From NCBI GenBank assembly GCA_963691705.1, contig OY829545.1, forward strand, positions 14,583,569 to 14,647,568: a stretch of DNA of 64,000 bases, in the 5' to 3' direction. Both the position numbers and the translations under genes were made by a program. Positions 24,173-36,655 of the stretch are shown in pieces. This DNA is from Viola odorata (Eukaryota > Streptophyta > Magnoliopsida > Malpighiales > Violaceae). Numbering within the stretch: the first letter of the stretch is position 1; each line of letters begins with the position of its first letter. The notes below the pieces were generated by a model. That model saw only the letters and a list, made by a program, of their open reading frames with translations, ran no database searches and was not told the DNA's origin.

Positions 24173-26932
24173 GGTTGTTTAATTTTTGGAAAATTTTCTA
24201 AAAATTGGAAATATTTCCAAAATCTGTTTCACAGCAACATTTTCCCAAATGGGAAATTTTCAGATGGGAAATTTCCAAAAAAAATTTCAGTTCTCCAATT
24301 ACTATTCAGTTTTCCAGAATTAACACTACAAATTTGGAAAATTCTGGAAAAGCCGTTTTTGAAGTTTTCCAAAAAAAAAATTCAAAATTTTTTTTTTTGT
24401 TTTAGCTCAACCGATCCATATTGTTAACATAAAAAAGAAAACAAATTTATTTTGGACATTTCTACCCTCATAATTTATAAATATGCTAAATATATTCACG
24501 TTAAAGATCAAATATAAATATAATAATTCCATTCATGAAAATAAAATACATGTCTTGAATTATTTGTTCATGACGTGAATACTACAAACTCGAAATCGTA
24601 TTCACCTAAGATCAAGTATAAATATAATAATTCCGTTTATGAAAATAAAATACATATAAAATAGTCTTGAATTATTTGTTCATTACGTGAATACCACAAA
24701 TATCAACATTCAAAACATACTTAATTTAAATTGTTACTTCTTCATATTCTAACAATTATTATAATGAGACCATAATTGATTTGCAATATCTTCCCTAACG
24801 TCATTCATTAGTTGTTGTTGGGGCATATCAACTTGAATACCTTCTTGCGTCACATTAGCTTCGTTCTCGTCTAAATTTTACTGACCTTCTGTACCATATT
24901 CTGTGAATAGTTGATCAGCTCTATCTTCCATTCGAATAAAGTTGTGTAGTGTACAACAAGCTAGAGGTATTTGCCTCTGACGACGAAGAGGATAATTTGG
25001 AATGGACTTTAAGATTGGAAATCTAGCCTTCAGAACGCCAAAAGCCCTTTCAATCGCATTTCTCAATGACGAATGTCGATAGTTAAACAATGCATATTTT
25101 CTTGTTATCCTTCCTCGTCCACGAAAATCATTTAAGTGATACCGTTCACCACGATAAGGAGCTAAAAATCCAGGAATATTTGGATAACCAGCATCAACTG
25201 CATAATAGTAGCGTGCCAAATATAAATAACAATCAAATATTTGTAGTAAACCATTAATGTAACAACTAATAAATATTGTTATGAATTACAAAAATAATGT
25301 TAATGTTATTTTTTTTGTTAAGATTAATAAACTAAGTAGTAGCCCATTTTAAGTTTATTAAAGATCAAATATCAGTATGGTAAACATATTCATGTTTAAA
25401 TTCAAAAGCACAAATCATTTAAGGGTTGTTTAATTTTTGAAAAATTTTCCAAAAATTGGAAATATTTCCAAAATCTGTTTCATAGCAATATTTTCCCAAA
25501 TGGAAAATTTTCTAGTTCTTCAATTACTATTCAGTTTTGGAAATAATTCCAAAATTAACACTACAAACACTCCAACTTTTGGAAACACCATATTTGATGT
25601 TTTCCAATTTTTCCTTCACTTTATTTCCAAAGTGGGGTCTACAGGTTAACTTTACTCTCTCTCATCTTTTTTAATTTTTCTTTCATACAAAAACTCAATC
25701 TTCTTACTTAATGCTTTGAACAAAATAAATTAAAAGTTACAAAATCATAATCTTCATCTCAAGATTAGTAATTATATATCCACTTTTCTTATTTTTCTTA
25801 ATATTTTATAAATGGGTTTTAAACTAATTTAGAATTAATTTTAAAAAAAAATCCCGCCTAAAACACTCCCTTCAAACTAATATTTAAAAAATGGGTCTTG
25901 TGACGTGGCGGGATGGGATTGGTTTTCCAAATGGAAAATTTTGGAATTAATTTCATTTGGAGAAAAATATTGTTGTGCAACAGATTTTGATTATTGAATT
26001 TTACTCGTATGATTTTAATTAGGAGTATTAGTTAGTTAAATATCAATTATGAAGTATTTTTATTACAATTTGTATCAATCTACATATTAATTTTAGCTTA
26101 ACCAATCCATATTGTTAACATAAAAAAAACAATGTTATGTTAGACATGTCTACCCTCATAATTTATAAATATACTAAATCTATTCACGCTAAAGATCAAG
26201 TATAAATATAATAATTCCGTTCATGAAAATAAAATACATAAAAGTTTCTTGAATTATTTGTTCATGACGTGAATACTACACACTCGAAATCGTATTCACC
26301 TAAGAACTATTTTTTCTTTTTTTTTGAAAAATGAAAATTACTACTTTTGTTAAATCAATTTGTTTTGAATTAAAAGAATCATGTTAGTTTTTTTAATTTT
26401 TGAAGATTAATAAACTAAATAGTATCCCATTTTAATTTTGTTAAAGATCAAATATAAATATGCTAAATCTATTCACGTTAAAGATCAAGTATAAACATAA
26501 TAATTCCGTTCATAAAAATAAAATACATATAAAATAGTCTTGAATTATTTGTTTATTACGTGAATACTACAAATATCAACATTTAAAACACACTTAATTT
26601 AAATTGTTACTCCTTCATATTCTAACAATTATTATAATTAGTTAAATATCAATTATGAAGTATTTTTATTGCAATTTGTATCAATCTACATATTAATTAT
26701 CAAATTTACGAGTATAGACATGTCTAAAATAGCATTAATTTTTTTTAGATTAACAATATGAATTTATTGAATTAAAGTATTAAAAAAAATTAAATTTTTT
26801 TGGAAAATGTTTTCCATATGGAAATATTTCCGAAAATTTTCCAAAATGGAAAATTTTGACTGTGAAACAGATTTTGGAAATAATTCCAATTTTAGAAAAT
26901 TTTCAAAAAATTCTCCCTAACTAAACAGCACC
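24173..26932. mobile_element. PIF/Harbinger-type element complex with nested duplications
   Basis: The left end (GGTTGTTTAATTTTTGGAAA... to CTGTTTCACAG, 24173-24235) is the inverted counterpart of the right end (CTGTGAAACAGATTTTGG... to AACAGCACC, 26862-26932). A second left end lies at about 25423-25490, and the 120 bp before it repeat 24055-24172. The segments 24402-24760 and 26095-26640 are also diverged direct copies. So at least two related elements are nested or tandemly duplicated. A broken Harbinger transposase lies inside (24749-25219), giving the family. I could not fix a target site duplication. Confidence 0.65.
24749..25219 (-). pseudogene. PIF/Harbinger transposase, C-terminal fragment (broken)
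   Basis: Minus-strand frame with the C-terminal half of a DDE_4-type nuclease: YAVDAGYPNIPGFLAPYRG, then RHSSLRNAIERAFGVLKARF (holding the last acidic catalytic residue) and CCTLHNFIRMED. An in-frame TAA at 24878-24880 interrupts it. Past that stop the same frame stays open to 24749 and still looks family-like (DVREDIANQLW near the end). Upstream of 25219 the sequence stops resembling the nuclease, so the first catalytic Asp and N-terminus are missing. It lacks an ATG in the right place. It is a dead remnant and the probable source of the surrounding MITE-like ends. Confidence 0.85.
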
Positions 26933-27888
26933 TCCCATAAAAAGTTCAGAATTGTGACATATATGGCGGCTTAATTCAGAGTTGTTTTCAAACTTTGTTT
27001 ATTTTATGGATAATGAAGCTGACCGAGTAGCTTCATGCAAGTCTGCGAGATGAGTTCCCAATTTAAAATGCAATCATATTTTAACACATCATTTAATATA
27101 ATAGTATTATTTTACCAAAAATAATATATCGAATGATTATCCTATAATTTTTAATATTTTTGTGTCTAATATTCGTATCAGTATTTTAATCTTTCAATTT
27201 TAAAAAGAGTTTCGCCATAATATTTGTATAAGTACATAAATAAAGGGAGCTAAGGAATAAAAGTCACGGATAAGGGGGAAAAAAGGTTCAATGATTATGT
27301 TTGAGAAAATTAAATAAGGACAGATTTGTTTTTTTGTTGCTGACTTTTACACATCAAACGGTGTTAGTCATTTTTGGTACTCAACAAACTCTGTTAACAG
27401 AGTTAAATGCACAAATCTGTAGTCTTAAGCTCTTTTTCATCCAAGGCCCATTACCACGCCCGCGCGAACGTGCTTACAGTAGCCGTTCCCATTACAAATT
27501 ATCAGTCCATACTCCTTTCATATTCGTTTAGTTGTTCAGTTTTGTTATTTTACTTTTTATCTTTTTAGTTGTCTATTTTTTATTTTCGATATCGTTTTTA
27601 TATTTTTTTTCATAAATTACAAAATTCAACTCAATCAATTTAAAATATATTAATTTTAAATTGGTCAATTTAAAATAAAGTAATTATTGAAATGTATTTT
27701 CAACCTAAAATAATTATCATTTTAGTAAGTAAAATTATAGTTAAAAAGATAACTAAAGGAGTAAAAAAAGAAAAAAAAAAGATGGAAATAAATATCTTGA
27801 AAGAGTAAAAAATAGAGGAAAATATAGAAAGGGAGCATCAACCAACCGCGTGAAAAATAATACCGTTCGGGCAGGTAATGATCCGCTT
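26933..27888. other. intergenic region
   Basis: AT-rich. The only GC-rich patch (27440-27500) contains no supported coding frame. No repeat structure recognised. Confidence 0.55.
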
Positions 27889-27896
27889 GCCTTTGT

Positions 27897-28901
27897 TAGG
27901 GGTGGGCAAAAATTTCGATATCCGAAATTCTGATCTTCCATCCTGAGTTTTTTTAATTTCGGATCGGAAATTTCGGGTATTGAAAATTCGGGATCGGGAA
28001 AGGTAATACCCGAAATTAATTTCGGAACAGAATGGGATCTATTTTTTTTAATTTCGAGTACTCAAAATACCCGAACTTAGGGGTATTATTATTAGGACGG
28101 GCATTTCCGATTTCATTTTTTCACCTCTCTCTCTCTTCTCTTACGGACACAACACCAGTCAGGCAGTCACCATCTTCTTCACCAACACCATCTTCACCAG
28201 CACCATACCACCAACATCAACACCATCGTCGTCATGCACCACCCAATTTTATCGATTAGCAAGATACATCTTCATCCACCAACACTATCGTCATCGCCCA
28301 CCTCCCAATCTCTCAATCCAACAACCAGCCCACCAATCCCTTTCACCTCTTCCCACTTTCATCTTTCTTTCTTCAGGTACGATAAGCTAAACCCATTTCT
28401 TCAATTTTTATTCTTCTGGTCACCGTTGTAGACCTCTCTTAGTTTTGTGCTCTTCTTGTTTGAATTGCATTGAATCGATTTTGCTATCTAGTTGGATTGA
28501 TTTCATCTCCTATATTGCTTACTTTTGTTCATTTTTCATTCAATTTTGTGTTTTATCTTCTTGTTGTTGTTATGATAAGTAGCTGTATTGCAAAGTTTTA
28601 ATTTTGTAAAATTGGTTTTATTGGCTTTAATGGAGTTGTTCTGGGTTTTCTTTTGTGCTTGATAGGTGATATTGGGGGCAAGCTGAGAGGAGTTTTGTTA
28701 GATCTAAAAGATCAGTATACAGTAAAAGATTGGTTTCGAAATTTTGGGTATTCGAGAATTCCGACAATTATAATTTTTGGAAATTAGGGATCGGGAAAGA
28801 TTTTTTAGAATTCGGGGTCGAGAAAGATTTTTTGAATTTCGAAATACCCGTACCCGGAAAAAAAATCAGAAATACCCGAAATTTTGGTTTACACACCCCT
28901 A
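27897..28901. mobile_element. hAT-type non-autonomous element, about 1.0 kb
   Basis: Begins TAGGGGTGGGCAAAAATTTCG and ends ACACACCCCTA, short imperfect inverted termini, flanked by the perfect 8-bp duplication GCCTTTGT (27889-27896 and 28902-28909), which is diagnostic for hAT transposons. Subterminal zones hold many copies of ATACCCGAAAT and TCGGGT in both orientations, typical of hAT transposase-binding clusters. The middle (28110-28440) is CT- and CACCA-rich, like a transcribed leader and an intron donor (CAGGTACG at 28374), perhaps the remnant 5' end of the parent gene. No transposase domain remains. Confidence 0.85.
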
Positions 28902-28909
28902 GCCTTTGT

Positions 28910-29824
28910 TGCGTATTGAAAGTTTTCTTTAAGTTTAAACGGTTAGGATGAAGAGAAAAAACCCAGTCATATAAGCCGCGACTTGACTCGTTCATATTGA
29001 AAGTTTTTTTTGAGTTCAAGATAATTAATGTAATTTTGTATGTAGTAGGTTAAAAGACATTCTATTCCTGTATGTAAATATTTTGATTAATTAATCAGAT
29101 ATTAATTATTTGTTCAATAATCTCCTCTCTATATATATTTTTTAATTATATTTTGCCGCAATTGAAAGCTTTCATGATATAACTTATCATTAGTTGTTGT
29201 CACACGAAAACATACTACATCATCTTGTCATTTTTTAAATTATGATTTGATACTTGTCACGCCATACCATACCATGTAGCACATTATATGTTCATATGCC
29301 ACTATCCTAATGGCGTTTTAGTATTGGCGTGTCACGTTTCTTTTTCATTTTCTTAGTCCTTACCATTTTTATTATATTTTTTGTCCAAATTTTATATATC
29401 TTTTTGCAATATAGTATTTTATATTTGAATTTATTAAAACTATAAGGTTAAAATTATAATTTTTAGAAAACTATAAAATTTAGATTACAAATTTTAAAAT
29501 ATAGAGACACAAATGGAATATTTTATAAATTTTTAAGTAATTTTACCTTAGTTTAATTAGTTTGACGTAGAGTTTTAAATATGAGATTTTCCTCTCTTTG
29601 TATGCTGGACTTTTTCTTTGTTAGCAGCGGGAGTCGAGATCGAGCAGTGTATAAAAAATAAAATACTTCAAAGTCAAAACTGCCAACCAGCAGCAGCATC
29701 CAATATTGGAGTATTACTACTTCACAAACTTCATATATAGTACACGTTTTGAAAAGTTCAATAGTAATAAATTAATAATATATAGTTTAATGTCAATTCG
29801 TTGAGCTTTTCTCTCACCAGCTGG
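28910..29824. other. intergenic and peroxidase 2 promoter region
   Basis: AT-rich up to about 29590. From there, patches match the promoter of peroxidase 1 (GCTGGACTTTTTCTTTG, TCAAAACTGCCAACCAGC, ACACGTTTTGAA, TATAGTTTAATGTCAA), with insertions and deletions between them. Confidence 0.6.
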
Positions 29825-29832
29825 TATAAATA
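29825..29832 (+). promoter_or_regulatory. TATA box of peroxidase gene 2
   Basis: TATAAATA, 117 bp upstream of the ATG at 29942, in the same TATAAATACTAGCACAAG context as peroxidase gene 1. Confidence 0.65.
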
Positions 29833-29941
29833 CTAGCACAAGGGTAGCCTATTGCCTCATCAAACTACTTCAACATTTCGACCTCATCTTCCTAATTAAG
29901 AGATACTCTTTCAAAGCAATTTTCTCCTATAATTGACCAAT

Positions 29942-31014
29942 ATGTACTCGTACGGATCTTCCAAGATGCTCCTAATTTTAGTGATCTTCTCATTGGCAAA
30001 CTTATCGTTGTCGTCGGCATCTCTCCGAGTGGGATTCTACAAAACTTCATGCCCATCCGCTGAAGGGATTGTGAAAAGAGCAGTGAACAAAGCTGTGTCA
30101 GCCAATCCTGGCATCGCTGCTGGTCTCATCAGGATGCATTTCCATGATTGTTTCATCAGGGTATGCATTATTTTATTTTATTTTCTTAAAGCCAACAAAA
30201 TTGTATGTTCCTTAACTAATCGTGTGCTTTTCATTAATGCCCGCAGGGTTGTGATGGTTCCGTGATACTAAAATCCACACCGGGAAACCAAGCTGAGAGA
30301 GATCATCCGGCTAATAATCCTAGCCTCAGAGGTTTCGAAGTCATTGACGAAGCCAAGGCCGAAATTGAGAAAGCATGCCCACGAACAGTCTCATGTGCTG
30401 ACATTCTTGCTTTCGCTGCCCGTGACGGTGCTTACAAAGTTGGAGGCAAGAATTACGCTGTCCCAGCTGGACGTCGCGATGGTCGTGTCTCGAAGTTTGA
30501 TGAGATCATCGGCAACCTACCTCCTCCTTTCTTCAATTCGGAACAAATCATCAAACTTTTCGAAAATAAAGGATTGTCAGCGGACGAGATGGTGACTCTA
30601 TCAGGTGCACATTCTCTCGGGGTATCGCATTGCTCCTCATTCTCTGACCGTCTCTACAATTTCAACCAAACCGGTGCAGCAGACCCCTCGTTGGACTCTA
30701 GATACGCATCTTTCCTTAGGACAGTGTGTCCGGCCCCGAGTAAAGAGGCTAGGGACCCAATCGTGCAGCTCGATCCAACCCCTAATCGGTTAGACAACAA
30801 ATACTATAGCGAGTTGAAAAAGAAGCGTGGGTTGTTGTTTTCTGATCAAACATTGTTGAGTAGCCGGTCGACACAAAAGGCTGTGTTAGATAATGCAAAC
30901 AATAATGCGGCGTGGGCTAACAAGTTTGCTAACGCTATGGTGCATATGGGTTCCATTGAGGTTCTTACAGGGACACAAGGAGAGATCAGGAAGCAATGCA
31001 GTGTTGTGAATTAA
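29942..31014 (+). CDS. class III peroxidase, secreted, copy 2
   Basis: Exons 29942-30160 and 30247-31014 give 328 aa. The ATG at 29942 ([15 protein letters not shown]) is the first true ATG. From residue 26 on it matches copy 1 at all but three residues (Lys to Gln in NKT/NQT, Asn to Lys in PSNEA/PSKEA, Lys to Asn in FAKAM/FANAM). The 86-bp intron differs at one base. By contrast, the first 25 codons and the promoter are clearly diverged. All catalytic residues (distal FHDCF, proximal GAHS) are kept, with a signal peptide. The role is as for copy 1: apoplastic heme peroxidase. The pair lies 10.2 kb apart in direct orientation with transposons between. Confidence 0.95.
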
Positions 31015-31920
31015 TCACAAAAGTCATATAATTCCAACATCTGACACCAATTGCGACGGATGCAGTACATAAAAGATTCTTTCATTGGTTCTACTCTCCA
31101 ATTGTAATTTGTTCATTTTCTTTCTATTTTTCCATTTCTTGAAAATTTCATTGACTTTGCTTTGTTTCGATCTGTAAACTCACTGCAATTGTAACTACTT
31201 AGGCAGATTTTATCTTTTGTAGTGCAGTTTCTTTGTAGTTTTGGTTCATTTGTAATGTTGTCATGCAAAAAAAATTGCAACTTGTGACCGTTTTTACTAT
31301 GGGCCTGGGCTCAATGATATTTTGCTCTCTATTTGACCCATTTTTTTAAATAGCGCATTGCATGTCAGAGTTACTTTCTCCGTTCTTAAAAGGTTATCAT
31401 TTAAGGTTAAAATTTTTGTTTGTTAATGTTTATCATTTTTTAATTATTTAGGTAAGGGTTTAGTTGGACCGAATTCACATGCACATAAAGAAAGAAGACA
31501 TTGCATAAATGTAGGGGTTTATTAGATTTTTTTTAAGAACATAAAGATTAAATTAATCATTAAACAATAAAGGTAAGATCAATCAGGTAGTTGTTTGATT
31601 AATCATTCATAGTGAATTATATAAAAATATTAGAATGAGTAATTATTTAAAATTTATTTGAACCAATTTTTCAAATAAAAAAGAAGAAGGTGAGATTCCA
31701 TAAATATAAAGATTTGATTAGAAATCTTAAAGAAACGTACATAAACTAAATTAATAATTTAGAGGTTTAATTGGAAATATTTTAAGCTTATATCAAATTA
31801 AAATTAAAACATATAAAATGTACCAAGAAAATTGTAATGGTAACGAATAAGAAAAGTATACATCAATTAAAATTAGGAGAGATTAATAATTTGTTTGGGA
31901 AAACGAGAATTAGATTTAGG
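31015..31920. other. intergenic region
   Basis: The first 85 bp is 3' UTR shared with peroxidase 1. The rest is AT-rich without a supported gene. Confidence 0.55.
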
Positions 31921-32867
31921 TAGCGTTTGGTTTACGGAATGTTATTTTTCCCTTTGGAATTACTCTCTCAGGAGAGTGATACCCGGGAGAGTGATTGAAG
32001 GGAATGTTAGTTTTTTGTATTTGGTTGGAATTTAAAATTCCCGAGAAAGTAACATTATTGTGTTTGTTTTATACTTGGGAATCCTCAAAGAAAATAAAAA
32101 AATGACTACTTTATCCTTTTTCTATATTTGTGTTTTAGTTATCTTATTAGGTGTTTTTTGTTATCTTGTTAGGTGTCTAATTATTTTTTTTATATATATT
32201 TTGTTACACAGTTTCCTCTAAACACATTAGACTTTCTCTCTATTTAATTATCTATCTTTCAACAATCAAAATATCAAATGAGTTTGTTTTATAGTTATGG
32301 TTTTTTTGCAAGTTAAAAAACATGACAAATAACATAACCTTTCATATTAGAGTTTTTGAAAATCATAGCAAAGTATGACACATATTGTTCTAGCAATGTA
32401 AAAAAATATAACTGCAACAATAGACAAGTCTTTAAAATCTAAAGTACGATAATATGATTGACTTCATCTAATTGATCAGTCATCTTGTGGATCAAAATCA
32501 AATGTTGACCTATATCTGTCATGTAGTTCTTTAACTTGTTTGACGACATATCTTTTCCAAAAATGGGAGAAGATGATGAAGTTTTAAAAATAGAGAAAGA
32601 AGAAAACGCTTTATTAAATTATTTTTTATAATTAATTTTGAATAAATATGTTATTTAATAAAAATAAAAAAAATTCCCTTGGGGAATCACTCTCTCCACC
32701 TTTTAGTTAGTTAAGGAATCACTTTCCGCCATTTTTTGAAAAGCCAAAACCGTTAAGAAAAGTTGGATTCCGAGGAGAGTGATTCCTTGTCGCAATCAAA
32801 CGCAATAAAATTCAAAATTTCAGATTCTCGAGCCATTTTTTTCTCTAATTCCGCTAACCAAACACTA
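31921..32867. mobile_element. terminal-inverted-repeat DNA transposon, PIF/Harbinger-like MITE (about 0.95 kb)
   Basis: Starts TAGCGTTTGGTTTACGGAAT. The right end read backwards is TAGTGTTTGGTTAGCGGAAT, 17 of 20 matching. Just inside, both ends carry GGAATCACTCTC or its inverse (AGGAGAGTGAT). GTTTGG-type termini suggest PIF/Harbinger, but no target duplication could be fixed and no transposase is present. Its right end lies only 156 bp before the TRM13 start codon, so it probably contributes to that gene's promoter. Confidence 0.6.
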
Positions 32868-33022
32868 TGAAAAAACCCAAGGAAGGATACACCCGAGCCG
32901 CGCGTTAGAAACAGAAAACAATTCAACCTGACTTCGCAGCAAAAATCAGTTTGAAAACATCCTAAATTCCCAAATTCCTCATTCCTAGGGCTGGCCGACA
33001 ATTGAATCGAAGCAAAGCAACA

Positions 33023-35957
33023 ATGGAGGAGAAGCACTGCCACTTCTGGCTCTCGAAGAAGAATCGCTTCTGCGCCAATACCCTCCTTAATGGTTCCCCG
33101 TAAGCTCACTTCCCTTCCCTCACTTTCCATTCATCTCTCACCAATCTGTAGTTCATGTGATTCAATTGCCTGTTTTAAGGTTTTGTGGCAACCACAAGCC
33201 ACGATCAGAAGGACAGTGGATTCCATGCCCTGTTGATCCTTCGCAGTAAGTTTATTAATCTATGCATTTATGCATTATTATCCGTGTGAACTATTTTTGA
33301 GTTTCTCTTTAGGATTGTGTATGTTCTTTAACTAGTTGCTTTTATCTGCATTTTGGTAGTTCTGTTTTGAAAGAGAATCTTGAAGGACATGTTAAAAAAT
33401 GCCCGCTGCTAAAACGAGTTCAAGCTTTGTCTGGCCAGCCATTTTACCAAAAGGGTATTAATGCTGGCAAAGAACAAGAGAAAGGAGAAGGAGGAGAAGC
33501 TAATGTTACTTCTGAGATGAAGAGGAATGCTGTTCATCGCATGAGCGTCATTGAATTCCGTGAATTAATCAGAGAGATTGATTCTGTTCATGATTTGATA
33601 TGCAAGGATATTTCAGATTCTTACAGGATGCCAGAAGATTGTAAAATGTGGATTAAGAGAGCTGAGGACAGGTACATTATTATATGCGTTTAGTTTATTT
33701 GGGTTTTGTTTTGGGGAATTGATTGGCATTAGGCATATTTACTAAAAGGTGCTTGTTGCCAGGAAATTGCCATTTCAGGAGAAACATGCAATGCAACAAG
33801 CATCAATTGTTGGAAACTTGGAAGTCTTTGGGATGTTGAAGAGTTCTGCTGGAAGAGAAGGACGTGATGGTGAGGGAGTATGCAGTGATAATGATAGTTA
33901 TTGTGTTCCTGCTGTGATTGAATTTGGAGCAGGGAGAGGCTACCTGACGCAGATGCTGGCTGATTGTTATGGTATTGAGAGGGTATATCTGGTTGAGCGA
34001 AAGGCATACAAACTTAAGGTTAGTTCTGTTAAACTAAGTGTTGCATTGTTTGCGTGTAGGTTGGATTGCTTGTAGTTTCACTGAATGGAAGGTTGCGATG
34101 TGGTTGAGCTCTGTGAAGCAAGATTGATTTGTAATTTATGTGTTGTTCATGTTACATTATTTGCTACTTTTAGGCTGATCGGTCTTTGCGACAGAAGGAG
34201 AGCTTGAAATTAGAGCGTTTGAGAATTGATAGTAAGGTTTTTTTCCTTGAGTTCCTGCTGATGCCCATTGGAATTGGTGTTTTCTCCTGCTGGTTCTTTG
34301 TCGCGCTCTTTCTCATTTAAGTTTGGAATAAGTATGCACATATAACTCTCAAGTCTCTTGCAATTATAGAAGATTTGAGCTAGCTTTAGAGGTTCTATTG
34401 GCTTTTGGTGTTTGACTAAACTGTAGTCTTAAGGACTCATTTGTTCCTTAAAACCTGATTTGGTGGTAGGTCACCAGGTCTTCCTTCAACTAATAGATAT
34501 TAAACATTTGCACAACAGTGCTGGATGCTTTTAGGTAATGCAATTACTTATAGGCAATCTTCTGACAACTTTCTCAATGTCGTAACTTAGCTGGTTCACC
34601 ATATTTCTCATGTCTTGTTAGAGCATCTTTGCCAAGCTAGAAATGATCTCTCCTTGGCAGGAGGCCCCTAAGTCCCAAAGAGTAGCTTTAAGCCTTCAAG
34701 TGGCAGTACCAAAACTCATTAAGAATTCATTAACCAATGCATTAGAGTTTAGGCATTTTCTCCACATATTAACCCATGGGCGTAATGGCATGCTGTAACT
34801 TCAAATGATTTTGGGGCGAGCTTGATAAAGTTTTCGTTTCGCTTCAATATAATCTGGAGGTGGTATTAATAGTAAGTGCAGGACAATTTGTACGTCATGT
34901 AATGTATCTGCACAATTGTATAAAGTTCATATGGAATAGTATTTCTTGCTGCTACCATGTCTCATTATTGCTTAGGAATAATCTGTCTTTTGCTACTTTT
35001 CATAAATCAAAGTTTTACTTTTGCAGTTGAGGATTTGGACTTGAATGCAGTTGAGTCTTTAAGGGGAGTTCCTTATCTGGCTATTGGTAAACATCTCTGT
35101 GGGCCTGCAACTGGTGAGCAAGTTAATTTTCCCACAATACTGTTGAATTTAGCTTTTCAAACGTGATACATCATATTGTCACTCACAATGGATATTTAAA
35201 ATAAATGCTGTTGCAGATTTAACACTAAGGTGTTGCTTGTCAAAACAATGTGGGCAAGATACTGCTGATGGGTGCAAGGGGAATGACTACCTGGAGGGAC
35301 TTGCTATAGCAACATGTTGCCACCATCTTTGCCAGTGGAAACATTACATAAGTAATCAATACACTCTTCTTTGAACATTGTTATATATATGCACTCACGT
35401 GAATGGATCGCAAAAGTGTCTGTTTGCCTACATCTAATTCAAAGTTGCTCTTTTTTATCATGCCCTCCTTGCAGATAAAACATTCATGTGTGGTCTGGGG
35501 ATCACCAAGAAACAGTTCCATGCAATTACATGGTTTACTAGCTGGGCAGTTGATGCTGACCATAGTTCAGATCTTCCTGATATTACCGACAGCAGTTTGC
35601 ATACACAATCTATGTAAGCTTCCTTAAGAGATCATCTCCTCCAATTTCAAAGAAAAAGAGAACATTTCCTTGAACCTGTTTAGCGGTGTAAACCCCTCAC
35701 TAAAGTATCTCATTTTATACTGTGACAGTGAAGAGAAGCAGTGCGGTGGGGATGCGAATGACGTAGAAGCTGTTGTGAGGAGTATGAAAGCAGTTGAGAG
35801 GGCTGCACTGGGCTTCAAGTGTAAGCAGATCATTGACGTCGGAAGGATGATGTGGATAAAAGAGAGTGGCTTAGATGGTCATTTTGTTAAGTATGTACCA
35901 TCAAACATCTCTCCAGAAAACCACTTATTGATTGGTAGAAAGGCCATGTTCTTGTAA
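33023..35957 (+). CDS. TRM13: tRNA 2'-O-methyltransferase TRM13 homologue
   Basis: Nine exons (33023-33099, 33180-33245, 33360-33671, 33763-34018, 34174-34231, 35027-35113, 35217-35351, 35475-35613, 35729-35957) give 452 aa with all joins in frame. N-terminal CCCH-type zinc finger (Cys6, Cys17, Cys28, His31), then a CHHC finger of the U11-48K type (Cys42, His48, His58, Cys62). The methyltransferase domain has the SAM-binding motif VIEFGAGRGYL (203-213) and downstream YLAIGKHLCGPATD, CCHHLCQW and LIGRKAMF, all family hallmarks. In yeast, Trm13 methylates the ribose of nucleotide 4 in tRNA-Gly, tRNA-Pro and tRNA-His. Start is the first ATG before the zinc finger. The leader abuts a transposon end. 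Intact, and compact except for an 0.8-kb fifth intron. Confidence 0.95.
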
Positions 35958-36169
35958 ACCACTTCTCATCTTTTTGAGAATTGTAGCATTTATACATTTT
36001 TATTTGTCTCTTTGGTTAAAATACACTCTCTTTTTGGTAAACCTTGATCTTAAACGGTTGAATATTTGAGCATAGGATATTTTAATTATCATCTTCTCCT
36101 TCCAGATATTGTTTGCTTGCAAGTTAATCAAGAATTAAAAAGTTCCAAGCAGGCGAACAAAATTTGAGG

Positions 36170-36242
36170 TGGAGATGCGGGGGATCGAACCCCGTGCCTC
36201 TCGCATGCAAAGCGAGCGCTCTACCATTTGAGCTACATCCCC
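36170..36242 (-). tRNA. tRNA-Ala, anticodon UGC
   Basis: Read on the minus strand, GGGGATGTAGCTCAAATGG starts a 73-nt cloverleaf: 7-bp acceptor stem GGGGATG/CATCTCC including the G3:U70 wobble that identifies tRNA-Ala, D-arm with AGCTC...GAGC, anticodon stem CTCGC/GCGAG with loop TTTGCAT (anticodon TGC), and T-arm GGGGTTCGATCCCC. The discriminator base is A at 36170. No intron. CCA is not encoded, as usual in nuclear genes. Confidence 0.97.
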
Positions 36243-36653
36243 ATGATGTTCCTAATGTGTGTCAGAGAAATTAATAACAATATACTATTCAACATAATCA
36301 ACACAAAGGACGAGTTTAATGAATAGCTGTTTTCAATAAACCAAATGATTGTTTATTTAGTCTACAATAAATACTCAATTCGGTCCTTAATAAAGAAAAA
36401 TAATAATTCAATTAATTCTTACAGATTAATTAATTTTAATAGAAAAATAGAAAATCTATTTAACTTTTTAAAGTTTATTTTCAATTTGGATGAGGAGTGT
36501 TGCTATTACAGATAAAAATCTTCTTTTTAAAGTTTATCTATTAATTATTTTCAATTAGAAACTTTGACCTCTACTTTGTATTTGATTACATTCATTGAAA
36601 ATAATTGTTGGATCACTTTTTTATCAAATTCCACTGGTCCCACTCATAATAGG
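36243..36653. other. short intergenic stretch
   Basis: AT-rich sequence between the tRNA gene and the Stowaway MITE. No gene or repeat recognised. Confidence 0.6.
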
Positions 36654-36655
36654 TA

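Noticed and set aside
28032..28431. Pro/Ser/His-rich frames inside the 1-kb hAT element
   Set aside because: They come from CACCA- and CT-rich DNA of the element's interior, with no similarity to transposase.
32753..33130. 125-codon minus-strand frame over the TRM13 start
   Set aside because: It spans a transposon end and the antisense of TRM13 exon 1, with no domain of its own.
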